Positions 26,182 through 34,963 of a stretch of DNA of 64,000 nucleotides are shown here, piece after piece. A model generated the notes under the pieces. It did no database searches. It saw only the letters and a list, made by a program, of their open reading frames with translations, and was not told the origin of the DNA. The stretch's first letter is position 1, and the number at the start of each line of letters is the position of its first letter. Source of the stretch: JAWKUK01 sp041398605. GTDB lineage: Bacteria > Planctomycetota > UBA1135 > GCA-002686595. Location: assembly GCA_041398605.1 (NCBI GenBank), contig JAWKUK010000008.1, positions 62,001 to 126,000 on the forward strand, given 5' to 3'. A program made the translations under genes and the position numbers.

Positions 26182-27903
26182 ATGACCCCCCACCAACTCA
26201 CCCTCGGTCTCGGGCTCCTTGGGCTCGGCCTCGCCCCCACCGTCGCGGCGTACACGGCGCCCTTCGACGTCGTCGACGAGCTGCTCGCGAGCGGCCAGCA
26301 GAAGCTGATCGCGGGCGACGCCAAAGGCGCGCTCGAGGCATTTGAGCAAGCGAACGGCCTCAGCAGCGGCGCGCCGCGCACCGAGCTCTGGGTGCTGCGC
26401 GCGCAGATGGAGAACGGGCGCAAGAACGACGCCATGGGCCGCGTCGAAGAGCTCGAGGGCAAGGGCGCGCTCACTGAGCGTCAGGCGGACTATCTGCGCG
26501 GGACGTTCTCGTTCCTCGTGGCCGAAGAGCAGGTCGCGGGGGGCTCCCGCGGCGGCAACCCGGGCTTCCACTACAACGACGCGCAGTCGTTCCTGAAGCT
26601 GGCGCTGGCGGCGAACCCAGACGCCTACCCGGACGCGTGGCGCACGCTCGCCGACGCTTCGCGCAAGGGCGGCGACGGCGAGGGCGCCGAGGTCGCCGTG
26701 CGCGGCGCGCTGCAGCGCCTCGACGGCGACCCGCGTACGAACATGCTCGCCGCCGAGATTTTGGTGGCCAACGGCGTCGCGGACCTCGGCGCGGAAGACG
26801 AGGCGGTCAAGGCCGCCGCCCAAGCCAAGGTGCGCGAGGGGATCGCGCACGCCGAGCGCGCCGCCGCGCTGCTCGGGTCGGACAGGCGCAACGCAGCGGC
26901 GCTCGCGAGCGCGCACGCGCAGCGCGGCGTCGCGCAGCTCTGGCTCGGCGACAAGGACGCCGCGGTCAAGGCCTACGCGGACGCGATGGAGTGGGACCCG
27001 ACGCAGCTCGACTTCGGCCAGCTCTGGGGCTCCTTGCAGGACGAGAACCAGCGCCCGACCGTGTTCGTCGCCGCCCTCGCGGAGGGCGCAAAGCGCTTCG
27101 AGAAGCGCTGGGGCAAGGCGACCAACGCCGACTCGACGATGCTCTGGTGGCTCGGCTTCGGCGAGCAAACGATCGCGAAGTACGAGGACGCCGAAGCGCA
27201 CTTCCTGAGCGCGGTGAAGAAGTTCCCGGCGTACACGAACTCGTGGTGGTACGCGGGCATGTGCCGCTACTTCCGCCAGGACTACCCTGGCGCCGTCGCG
27301 CACTGGCGCGAGCACGCGGCGGCCTCGCGTGAGAACCTGGTCGCGAGCATCTCGGAGAACCTCGCGGGCAACGACCAGATCCTCCTCTACGTCGAAGGCA
27401 AGCGCTTCGGCAACGGTGATGACGCTGCGGGCGTCGCAGACGCGGCGTTCATCGCCGGCGTCCGGGCGGACGCGACGCCGACGAACCACCGGATCTGGAA
27501 CAACCTCGGGTTGTTCTGCCGCGACGCGGGCGATCTCCTGAAGCGCGCCGGCAAGGACGGCGACGAGTATCACACGGTGTCGGAGTACTACGAGCGCGCG
27601 TACAGCGCCTACGAGCGCGCCAACGAGCTCGCGCCCGGCAAGCCGTACTACATGAACGACTGGGCGGTCATCCTGCATTACTGCTTGGACCGGGACCACC
27701 AGAAGGCCCTCGACCTCTACGCGAACGCGACCGAGATCGCGGAGCGCATGCTGAAGCAGGGCGGCCTCGACGACGAAGAGAAGGGGCTCGTCGAGATCGC
27801 GCTGCGCGACTCGAAGTCGAACCGCGCGCGGCTCGTCAAGCTCCTCGAGGAGCGCAAGAAGCGCGAGCAAGAGCGGACCGGCAGCGGCGGCGGCCAGCGC
27901 TGA
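26182..27903 (+). CDS. exported TPR-repeat protein
   Basis: A 573-residue protein with an N-terminal hydrophobic signal (LTLGLGLLGLGLAPTVAAYT). TPR-like helical repeats follow: LIAGDAKGALEAFEQANGLS, AHAQRGVAQLWLGDKDAAVK, and WWYAGMCRYFRQDYPGAVAH. Near residue 450 lies WNNLGLFCRDAGDLLKRAGK, then YERANELAPGKPYYMNDWAV, a typical TPR pair. The end is a charged coiled helix (KLLEERKKREQERTG). The ATG at 26182 follows the upstream stop by 13 bases. A role as an assembly or protein-interaction scaffold in the periplasm is inferred from the fold only. Confidence 0.85.
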   Translation: MTPHQLTLGLGLLGLGLAPTVAAYTAPFDVVDELLASGQQKLIAGDAKGALEAFEQANGLSSGAPRTELWVLRAQMENGRKNDAMGRVEELEGKGALTERQADYLRGTFSFLVAEEQVAGGSRGGNPGFHYNDAQSFLKLALAANPDAYPDAWRTLADASRKGGDGEGAEVAVRGALQRLDGDPRTNMLAAEILVANGVADLGAEDEAVKAAAQAKVREGIAHAERAAALLGSDRRNAAALASAHAQRGVAQLWLGDKDAAVKAYADAMEWDPTQLDFGQLWGSLQDENQRPTVFVAALAEGAKRFEKRWGKATNADSTMLWWLGFGEQTIAKYEDAEAHFLSAVKKFPAYTNSWWYAGMCRYFRQDYPGAVAHWREHAAASRENLVASISENLAGNDQILLYVEGKRFGNGDDAAGVADAAFIAGVRADATPTNHRIWNNLGLFCRDAGDLLKRAGKDGDEYHTVSEYYERAYSAYERANELAPGKPYYMNDWAVILHYCLDRDHQKALDLYANATEIAERMLKQGGLDDEEKGLVEIALRDSKSNRARLVKLLEERKKREQERTGSGGGQR

Positions 27904-27913
27904 GCGATTCGCA

Positions 27914-29065
27914 GTGAGCCTCCCCATCCGATTCCAGACCGAGGCCGGCACGGCGCCCGTCGTGTCGGTCGACGGCGCCTTCGGCGCGCCCGGGCTGCAC
28001 CTCTCGCACTGGCCGGGCAACACGACGCCGCCAGGGCTCAAGCGCGACCTCTCGACGGGGATCGCGCTCGAGTACGCGCGGCTGCCGCTCGCGGAGCGCG
28101 CCGCGCTCGCCGCCGGGTGCGAGGCGATCGCCGTCAACCACTACGACACGGACGGTCTGTGCGCGTTGTTCGCGGTGCTGGAGCCCGAGCTGGCGCTCCA
28201 GCACGAGCCGCTGCTCATGGCGGCGGCGGAGTCGGGCGACCGCTTTCGGACCCCTGACCTCGCTGGGTTCCGCCTCGACGCTGTGTTCCTCGCGCTCGCG
28301 GACCCCTCGCGCTCGCCGCTCCCCGCTGACGTCTTCGCGCTGCGCGGGGCCGCGAAGCACAGCCGGCTCGTCGACGAGGGCCTGCGCGCGCTGCGGCGCG
28401 TGTTGGCCGCAGGGCTCGAGGTGTATCGGGCGCTGTGGGAGCCGGCAGAGCGCGCGCTCGAAGCGGACCGACGCGACCTCGCTGCCGCGCTGTTCGACGA
28501 CCTCGTGCACCTCGACCTCGCGGTCTGGACAGCGCCCTTCGGCCGCGGCTCGACGCGCTCGAGCGCTGCGGGAGGCCCGAGCGCTGTGGGCGCGCTCAAT
28601 GCTGCGGATGACGGCCCCGGGCGCGTGTTCGATCCGGGCCGCCACGCGCTGTTCGGCGCGACGCGGGCCGACCGCGTGCTCGCGCTCGGTCCGGGCCCCC
28701 TGGGCACGACCGCGCGCCTGATCATCGGCACGGGGTCCTTCTTCGACCTGGCGACGGAGGTCGGCTCGCCTCGGCCGGAGCTGGCCGAGCTCGTGACGCG
28801 CTTGCAAGCGCTCGAGGACCGCCGCGGGCCGCGCGACGCGCAGACACGTTGGCAGACGCAAGCGCAGAGCGGGGCCTCGCCGGAGCTTTGGTACGGCCGC
28901 TCGGGTCTGCCGCTGTACGGGGAGCACGCGGGCCCTTGGCTCGCGCCGAGCCAGCTCAGCGCGGAGGACATCAAAGCCACGGTCCTGGACGCCGTGCGCG
29001 CCACTTGGCCCGTGCCGGACGACGACGACGTCGCGGCGCCGGACGAGGATATCTTCGCGGTATGA
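27914..29065 (+). CDS. DUF6687-like protein
   Basis: A 383-residue soluble protein of unknown function. It has the features I associate with DUF6687: an N-terminal VSVDGAFGAPGLHLSHWPGN block, then NHYDTDGLCALFAVLEP around residues 76-92. The Asp/His-rich NHYDTDG motif looks like a metal or nucleotide site reminiscent of DHH-type phosphoesterases, but no activity is established. A second conserved-looking segment is ARLIIGTGSFFDLAT. The start is a GTG at 27914, ten bases after the TPR gene stop. It is followed by an MBL-fold hydrolase gene, so the two may act in one pathway. Confidence 0.7.
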   Translation: MSLPIRFQTEAGTAPVVSVDGAFGAPGLHLSHWPGNTTPPGLKRDLSTGIALEYARLPLAERAALAAGCEAIAVNHYDTDGLCALFAVLEPELALQHEPLLMAAAESGDRFRTPDLAGFRLDAVFLALADPSRSPLPADVFALRGAAKHSRLVDEGLRALRRVLAAGLEVYRALWEPAERALEADRRDLAAALFDDLVHLDLAVWTAPFGRGSTRSSAAGGPSAVGALNAADDGPGRVFDPGRHALFGATRADRVLALGPGPLGTTARLIIGTGSFFDLATEVGSPRPELAELVTRLQALEDRRGPRDAQTRWQTQAQSGASPELWYGRSGLPLYGEHAGPWLAPSQLSAEDIKATVLDAVRATWPVPDDDDVAAPDEDIFAV

Positions 29066-29107
29066 GCGCGTCTTTGGGCTCAGTGTCGCGCCTTTCGAGC
29101 GCCGCCG

Positions 29108-30004
29108 ATGCGCGCTGATCCGTGGCTGGTCGACGACGGCACGCTCGTGGCGCTGCGCTGCGGGCTGTGGCGCTACAACGCGCTCGGCCTCGTGCGCGAC
29201 GGCGTCGCCTGCGCGATCGACCCCGGCATCACGCCGGCCGAGATCGCCGCCCTGCGCGCGCGCCTCGAGCGCGACGGCGCGGCGGTCACGCACGTCGTCC
29301 TCACCCACGCGCACCATGATCACTTGCGCGGCTGGGACGCGTTCCCAGGCGCGCAAGTGATCATGCCGCGCATCGGCGCGGACAAAGCGCCGGAGCGCCG
29401 CGCGCGCATCCTCGCGGGCAAGCGCCAAGTCGACCAGAAGCTCGGCATCGACGACCCAGGGTTCCGCTACCCCGAGGCCGACGTGAAGGTCGACGCGCGC
29501 TACACGTTCGCGCTCGGGGACCTCACGCTGGAGCTGCGCGCGCTGCCGGGCCACTCGGACTGCACGACCGTGCTGCTCGCCAAAGAGCTCCGCACGCTGT
29601 TCTCCGCCGACTACCTCGTGCACCCGGGGCTGCCGTACTGCCGCTTCGAGGCGGCGCCCTTCGAAGCCGCGCATCAGAGGCTGCGCGAGTGGGTGCTCGC
29701 CGGCGAAGTCGAGCGCATCGTGCCCGCCCACGAGGCCATGATCGAAGGGCGCGAGGCGCTGCTCGCCGCGCTCGACGAAGAGCTCGCGTACTTCGCGGCG
29801 CTGCGCACGGACGTGCGCGCGCGCCTCGCGGACGTCGACGGCGCCTCGCCGGGCGACTGGGCGCGCCTCGTCAAAGCTGCGGCGGCAGCGCTCGCTGCGC
29901 GGCGCCTCGAGCGGTGCGGCGAGGACCTTGGGCCGCGCGCCGTGCAAGACATCGACAACGCCAAGCGTGTCCTCGACGAGGAGCGGCAGCGAATCGCGCC
30001 GTGA
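29108..30004 (+). CDS. MBL-fold metallo-hydrolase
   Basis: Metallo-beta-lactamase-fold hydrolase, 298 residues, probably cytoplasmic. The di-metal site is complete: HAHHDH at residues 67-72, the third-ligand His in LPGHSDC, the bridging Asp in FSADYLV, and the final His in PAHEAMIEG. The C-terminal ~70 residues are helical. The family includes glyoxalase II-like thioesterases and many unassigned hydrolases, and the substrate cannot be told. It follows the DUF6687-like gene on the same strand with a gap of about 42 bases. Confidence 0.88.
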   Translation: MRADPWLVDDGTLVALRCGLWRYNALGLVRDGVACAIDPGITPAEIAALRARLERDGAAVTHVVLTHAHHDHLRGWDAFPGAQVIMPRIGADKAPERRARILAGKRQVDQKLGIDDPGFRYPEADVKVDARYTFALGDLTLELRALPGHSDCTTVLLAKELRTLFSADYLVHPGLPYCRFEAAPFEAAHQRLREWVLAGEVERIVPAHEAMIEGREALLAALDEELAYFAALRTDVRARLADVDGASPGDWARLVKAAAAALAARRLERCGEDLGPRAVQDIDNAKRVLDEERQRIAP

Positions 30005-30053
30005 GCGGGCGTCGGCGGCGCGGAACCGAAGCCGCGGCAGTAGGATCGCGGCC

Positions 30054-31082
30054 ATGCGTCGCTCCCGTGCTCTCGATGTCCTGCGTGCCCTCGGTGTCGT
30101 CGGTGTCCTCGGTGTCTTGCGTCGCGCGAGCGGCGCCCGTCGCGGGCTCTTTCCCGTGTGGGTCGCGCTAGGCGCCCTCTCCGCCTGCTCTCTGCCGCGC
30201 ACAGAAGGCCCGGCGGCCGACCTCGAGGCGCAGCACCATGCGCGGGGGGCGACGACCCGGGACTGGGCGGCGATCCTGGACGCGGGCCGCGCGCTGCCCG
30301 CGGGTGAGGACGCGCACGCGCTGCTCGTGGAGCTGACGCCGCTGCTCGGCGCCCGGGACCCGTTCTTGCGCGACGACGTCGCATACGGCCTCGCCGCGCA
30401 GTGGATCGTCCGCGATGGCCTCGTGTCCCCGGACGGCCTCCGCGACCTGGCGCGGCGCTGGACCGAGAGCTTGACGGACGGGCTGGGCGCCGCCGGCGAT
30501 GACCGCGTGCTGCGGCGCTCGTTCTCGGCGCTCTGCCTCTCGCTCATCGTGGCGCACGACAACCGCACCCAGGTGCTCGACGCCGGGGACATCCACGGCG
30601 CGCTCTCGGACGCGCTGCAGTACTTCGCGGCCGAGCGCGACCTGCGCGACCGCGACCCGCAGCTCGGCTGGGTCCATGCGACGGCGCACGCTGCGGACTG
30701 GTTGAAGTTCCTTGCGCGCAACAGGTTCGTCGACCGGCCGCGCCTCGGCGAGATCCTCACCGCGCTCGCGTACAAGCTCGCGACGCCGATGCCGCGGGCG
30801 TTCGCGATGGGCGAAGACGAGCGCATGGCGCGCGCCGCGGCGGCCGTGTTGCTGCGTCCGGAGCTCCCGCTCGACGACTACGAGGCCTTCCTCGAGCGCG
30901 TGCTCGAGGCCCTCGCCTCAGCACGCGCGACGGCAGGCGCGCCGCCCGAGGCGTTGGCCATCGAGCAGAACACCCTGCACTTCCTGCGCGCGCTCGCGTG
31001 CGGCCTCGCCGCGGTCGAGGGCCTCCCTGAGCACACCTCCCGCGCGCTCGACGCGACCTGGCGCGCGCTCGCGCAGACCTGA
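30054..31082 (+). CDS. DUF2785-like lipoprotein
   Basis: A 342-residue protein starting at ATG 30054. The N-terminal ~45 residues are a basic stretch plus hydrophobic core ending LGALSACSLP, a probable lipobox. The body resembles DUF2785: RSFSALCLSLIVAHDNRTQ, ALQYFAAERDLRDRDPQLGW, then VHATAHAADWLKFLARNRFV. These are Trp/His-containing alpha-helical repeats of unknown function. In other bacteria DUF2785 proteins are cytoplasmic, so the lipid anchor would be unusual. It converges with the MFS transporter gene 25 bases away. Confidence 0.7.
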   Translation: MRRSRALDVLRALGVVGVLGVLRRASGARRGLFPVWVALGALSACSLPRTEGPAADLEAQHHARGATTRDWAAILDAGRALPAGEDAHALLVELTPLLGARDPFLRDDVAYGLAAQWIVRDGLVSPDGLRDLARRWTESLTDGLGAAGDDRVLRRSFSALCLSLIVAHDNRTQVLDAGDIHGALSDALQYFAAERDLRDRDPQLGWVHATAHAADWLKFLARNRFVDRPRLGEILTALAYKLATPMPRAFAMGEDERMARAAAAVLLRPELPLDDYEAFLERVLEALASARATAGAPPEALAIEQNTLHFLRALACGLAAVEGLPEHTSRALDATWRALAQT

Positions 31083-31107
31083 CGCGCGCGCTGCGGTGCC
31101 GCCCGCC

Positions 31108-32433
31108 TCAGCCGCGGCGGGTCCGGGTCGCGAAGCCGAACAGCGCGAGGCCGATGATCGCGGTCGACATGTAGAAGAGCCCGCGCACGCCGATGTACTC
31201 GTAGGCGACGCCTCCCACGATGCCGCCGACCGCGACCGCGAACGTGCGCGCCGAGAAGACCGCGCCGAACGCGCCGCCGCGCCGGTCGGCGCTCGCTTCC
31301 CCTGCGGCGAGGCCAAAGGCCAGGGGGCCGATCCCGGACATGCCGACCCCCATCGCCATGCGGCCGACGAGCAGCAGGAGAAACGCGGGCGCGAACGCTT
31401 GGAAGAGGAGCGAGCCGGCGCATACGAGCGCGCACTGCACGAGCGCCCTGCGGTGACCGATGCGGTCCCCGCGCTGCCCCCAAGGCCGCAGCGTGAGGAG
31501 GCTCGCGATCGCCATGACCCCGAACGTGAGGCTCGTCGCGAGCGTCTCGACCTTGTCATGCGCCGTGACCCCCTCGGAGCCGACGAGGTCCGTCACGTGT
31601 TGCAGCAGGGTCCCCTCGACCTGGACGCCGGCAAAGAAGTCACGCACATAGAGCTCCATCTGCGGGTTCACCGCGCCGAGCCCGAACTGCATCGCGAACA
31701 CGAGGAAGGCCGTCGCGCGCAGGGTCGGGTTGGCCGCGACCTCGCGCAGGTCTCCAAACGCGGCGCGAGCGACGGCGCGCGCCCCCATCGGCTGGGCGCC
31801 GCTGCGCCAGGTCGCCGGGTCCTCGCGCGCGCCGAACGCGACGAGCGCCGTCGCGAGCGCGGCGAGGGCCGCGACCACGAAGAACACCCGCTGGTGTGAA
31901 CCGAGGGCGGTCACGGCGAGCCCCCCGAGCATCGGGCCCACCAACCCGCCGATGGCGAGCGCCGTCGTCAGGTCGCCCGCGACGCGGCCTTGGCGGTCCG
32001 CCGGCGCGAGCACGCTGACGAGGGTGATGCTCGGCGGAATGAAGCCGGAGAACAGGCCCTGCGCGAAGCGCAACGCGAGCAGCTGCCAAGGCGTCGCCGC
32101 GAAGCCCATCGCGCCCACGAAGAGCGCGATCGCGACCATCGAGCGGCACACCATGAGCTTGCGCCCGAAGCGATCGCCGATCGCGCCCCACAGCGGCGCC
32201 GAGAACGTCGCGGTGAGCGGCGCCGCCGCGAAACAGAGGCCGGCCCAGCGGGCGACCTCGCCCTCGTCTTGCAGCCCCATCTCCTCGAGCAAGCTCGGGA
32301 AGAACGGCAGGAAGCTCATCATCCCGATCGAGGTGATGAGGTTCGCGGCCCAGACGACCCAGAACGTTCGCTTCCAATCCGACACGAGGCCGGGGATTCT
32401 CACTCCCAGGGCCTGCGGCGGTCCATCGTTCAC
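31108..32433 (-). CDS. MFS transporter, drug/proton antiporter type
   Basis: Inner-membrane secondary transporter of the major facilitator superfamily with about twelve hydrophobic segments over 441 residues. The loop 2-3 signature GAIGDRFGRKLMVCRSM is intact. The motif C-like GGLVGPMLGGLAV in segment 5 is typical of multidrug antiporters (TetA/MdtG style). The central loop around residues 210-230 is charged. The gene is divergent from the sulfatase-like gene, with only 27 bases between starts, so the promoters overlap the gene ends. The substrate is unknown. Confidence 0.85.
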   Translation of the reverse strand: MNDGPPQALGVRIPGLVSDWKRTFWVVWAANLITSIGMMSFLPFFPSLLEEMGLQDEGEVARWAGLCFAAAPLTATFSAPLWGAIGDRFGRKLMVCRSMVAIALFVGAMGFAATPWQLLALRFAQGLFSGFIPPSITLVSVLAPADRQGRVAGDLTTALAIGGLVGPMLGGLAVTALGSHQRVFFVVAALAALATALVAFGAREDPATWRSGAQPMGARAVARAAFGDLREVAANPTLRATAFLVFAMQFGLGAVNPQMELYVRDFFAGVQVEGTLLQHVTDLVGSEGVTAHDKVETLATSLTFGVMAIASLLTLRPWGQRGDRIGHRRALVQCALVCAGSLLFQAFAPAFLLLLVGRMAMGVGMSGIGPLAFGLAAGEASADRRGGAFGAVFSARTFAVAVGGIVGGVAYEYIGVRGLFYMSTAIIGLALFGFATRTRRG

Positions 32434-32460
32434 TGTGATCCCTTAGACTCTCTCGCGGAG

Positions 32461-34902
32461 GTGTGGACCCGTCTCGAAAACCGGAGCCGCCGACCCGCAC
32501 GGCGCGCGACCAGGCGCAGCGTGTTGGCGTGTGTGCTCTCGACGTTCGCCCTGGTCTGCGCCTGCGGCGAGCCGCCGCCCGCGTACGAAGCGCACGTCGA
32601 CCTCACCGGGCGACTCACTTGCGCGCTACCGCCGCTCGCGCAGCCCGAGCTCCTGGCGAGCCTCGCCGCGGTCGACGGCGGGGCGACGGAGGCCAGCGCT
32701 GCGCCGTGGAGCGCGGAAGCGCCGATCCAGGTGAGACAACAAGGCGTCTACTCGTCAGAGGTGCGGAGCGCCGACGCGCCGCTCGTCCCGGCGACGCTGC
32801 TGCTGGGGCGCGGTCGCCGAACCGTGGCCGTCGCGCTCTCAGCGCTCGACCCCGACGACCGCGGCAACGCGGTCCGAGCCCTCGTCGGCGCTTACATCGG
32901 GCAGTACGCGACGCTGAAGGCCCGCTGGCTCGCGCGGGGCCAGACGGTGGCGACGAGCCGCGAGCTGCGCCTCGAGTGCCGCGGCGCGCCCCGCCAGGTC
33001 GTCCTGCGGCGACCGACGCCGGCCGCGCCGCTCGACGCAGAGCGACCGGACACGCTCCTGCTCGAGTTCGACGGTCCCTGTGACGCCGTGGCGGTCTGCC
33101 GTGTGGACTTGCTGCGCTCCAGGCCCGGGGACGACCTCCCCGAGGCGCAGTCATTGGCGCGCCCGCATGGCGCGCAGCCCCCGGGGCCAGCCCCAGGGGC
33201 GCGTCTGATCTCGCTCGGCACAGAGCAGCGACGCGGCGTCGGGCTGATCCGTGGGCGTGAACTGGAGGTCGAGGCCACGGCGGGGCCACGCGCGACGCTC
33301 GAGCTCTCCTACGGCTGGCCGCTCGGGGCAGCGACGACGGGCTCACAGCTCGTCGTCCGCTGGGGCGCACCGGACGGGCCGACGTCCACGTCCAAGATCC
33401 CCCTTGACCCCGCGTCCGCAGGGGGCTGGCGCCATGCATCGATCGAGCTCGGCCTCGACGCGCCCGGCAAGCAGCGGCTCACCTTCGCGCTCGAGAGCCC
33501 GGAGGTCGACGCGGTCATGCTGCTCGCCGATGTGCGGCTGGAGCGCGCCGAGGCCGCGCCTCGTACGGTCGTGCTCGTCACCTCGGACACCCACCGCGGT
33601 GATCACCTGGGGCTGGGCGGCGCAGCGCGGGTCGCGACTCCGCACCTCGACGCCCTAGGCCGCGGCGGCGTCGTCTTCCTCGATGCGTTCGCTTCCACCA
33701 ACGTCACGAACCCATCGCACGCGGCATTGATGACGGGTTTGCACCCGCGCGACCTGAGGATCGTCGACAACAACACCGCGCTCGGGGCGCGCGCCGAGAC
33801 GCTCGCGGAGCGCTTTCGAGGAGCTGGCTTCCGTACGTTCGCGGCGGTGAGCGCGCAGCACCTCGAGCCCCGCCAAAGCGGCCTCGGGCAGGGTTTCCAG
33901 CGCTTCGATGCGCCGCCGACGATCAAGCGCCCCGGCCGAGAGACGCTCGACATCGCCGAGCGGTGGCTCGATGAGGCCGAGGGCCAGCCGGTCTTTCTGT
34001 GGCTGCACCTCTTCGACCCGCACGCGCCCTACACCGCGCCGCCGCTGCGCGCCCCCGCGGGCCGTCCAGCGCCCCTGCCGGGGCTCGCGCTCGAGATCCC
34101 GGTCGCCCTGCGCGCCTCCTGGATGGACGAAGGCGCGCAGCGCGATGCGGAGGGGGTCCGCGCGCTCTACCGCGCCGAGGTCGAGACCGTCGATGAGCTC
34201 ATCGGACGCTTGAGGCGGCGTGCGCGCGTCGAGGCTGGGACCTTCGTCTTCACGGCGGACCACGGCGAAGCGCTCGGCGACAACGACGTCTGGTTCACGC
34301 ACGCGGGCGTGCGCCGCGCGACCCTGCACGTCCCCTTGATCATCCGGGCGCCCGGCCTCGAGGGCTGGAGCGGCACAACGCGTGCGCGGGTGCGCCAGAT
34401 CGATGTCGGGCGCACGCTCCTGCGCGCCGCGGGGCTCGAGACGAGGTCCTTCCCTGGCCGCGACCTCGCGTGGGCGTTCGAGGCCCCCGAGCGGGGGAAC
34501 CCGCGCTTCGCGCTCTCCGCGCACGGCGACTCGGCGGCGCTGGAGAGCCAAGGTTGGCTCGCGGTGCTGCACCTCGCGCGCAACCAACGCAGCGGCGAAG
34601 CGCGCGCACGCGAGCACGGGGAGGTCGAGCTCTACGACCTGAGCCGCGACGCGCTCGGGCTGGAGAACGTCCTCGAGCGCGAGCTGCCACGCGCGACGCT
34701 CATGCGCGCGGCCTTGATCAAGTGGCTGCAGAACGCGCCGCCGGTCGGCCTTGGTGAAGGTGTCACCCTCGACGCGTCGACCGAGGCGAACCTCGCCGCG
34801 CTCGGCTATTCCGTCGGACGGAGCAAGGGCGCGAGCTCCGGCAGCGAACCCTGGTGGCGCCCCGACGCGACCTCGCCGTGGGTCACGCGCTTCGAGCGCT
34901 GA
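32461..34902 (+). CDS. sulfatase/alkaline-phosphatase superfamily lipoprotein, Thr nucleophile
   Basis: An 813-residue exported protein with an Arg-rich start and a hydrophobic segment ending FALVCAC-GE, a probable lipobox. Residues ~35-360 form an unrecognised N-terminal region with beta-sandwich-like stretches. From about residue 365 the sulfatase fold begins: LVTSDTHRGDHLG (metal Asp), TNPSHAALMTGLHP, FLWLHLFDPHAPY, FVFTADHGEALGD. The position of the formylglycine Cys/Ser is Thr416 (T-N-P-S-H). A true sulfatase needs Cys or Ser here, while Thr is the nucleophile in nucleotide pyrophosphatase-type members, so a phosphodiesterase or phosphotransferase is more likely. The start is a GTG at 32461, chosen because the signal peptide follows. 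Confidence 0.82.
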   Translation: MWTRLENRSRRPARRATRRSVLACVLSTFALVCACGEPPPAYEAHVDLTGRLTCALPPLAQPELLASLAAVDGGATEASAAPWSAEAPIQVRQQGVYSSEVRSADAPLVPATLLLGRGRRTVAVALSALDPDDRGNAVRALVGAYIGQYATLKARWLARGQTVATSRELRLECRGAPRQVVLRRPTPAAPLDAERPDTLLLEFDGPCDAVAVCRVDLLRSRPGDDLPEAQSLARPHGAQPPGPAPGARLISLGTEQRRGVGLIRGRELEVEATAGPRATLELSYGWPLGAATTGSQLVVRWGAPDGPTSTSKIPLDPASAGGWRHASIELGLDAPGKQRLTFALESPEVDAVMLLADVRLERAEAAPRTVVLVTSDTHRGDHLGLGGAARVATPHLDALGRGGVVFLDAFASTNVTNPSHAALMTGLHPRDLRIVDNNTALGARAETLAERFRGAGFRTFAAVSAQHLEPRQSGLGQGFQRFDAPPTIKRPGRETLDIAERWLDEAEGQPVFLWLHLFDPHAPYTAPPLRAPAGRPAPLPGLALEIPVALRASWMDEGAQRDAEGVRALYRAEVETVDELIGRLRRRARVEAGTFVFTADHGEALGDNDVWFTHAGVRRATLHVPLIIRAPGLEGWSGTTRARVRQIDVGRTLLRAAGLETRSFPGRDLAWAFEAPERGNPRFALSAHGDSAALESQGWLAVLHLARNQRSGEARAREHGEVELYDLSRDALGLENVLERELPRATLMRAALIKWLQNAPPVGLGEGVTLDASTEANLAALGYSVGRSKGASSGSEPWWRPDATSPWVTRFER

Positions 34903-34937
34903 AGGCGCCCGGACCGACCGCGCGCCGGCGCTCCTCA

Positions 34938-34953
34938 GGCGGCTTTCGCCGCC
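34938..34953. terminator. hairpin between convergent genes
   Basis: GGCGGC-TTTC-GCCGCC forms a 6-pair stem with a 4-base loop between the sulfatase-like stop (34902) and the HD-GYP stop (34964). There is no clear U-run on either side, so this is a weak call as a shared terminator. Confidence 0.35.
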
Positions 34954-34963
34954 GCGCCGTCGA

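Noticed and set aside
27836..30826. 996-codon minus-strand open frame
   Set aside because: It lies opposite the DUF6687-like, MBL-fold and DUF2785-like genes, which have clear motifs. The antisense product is arginine-rich and has no domain.
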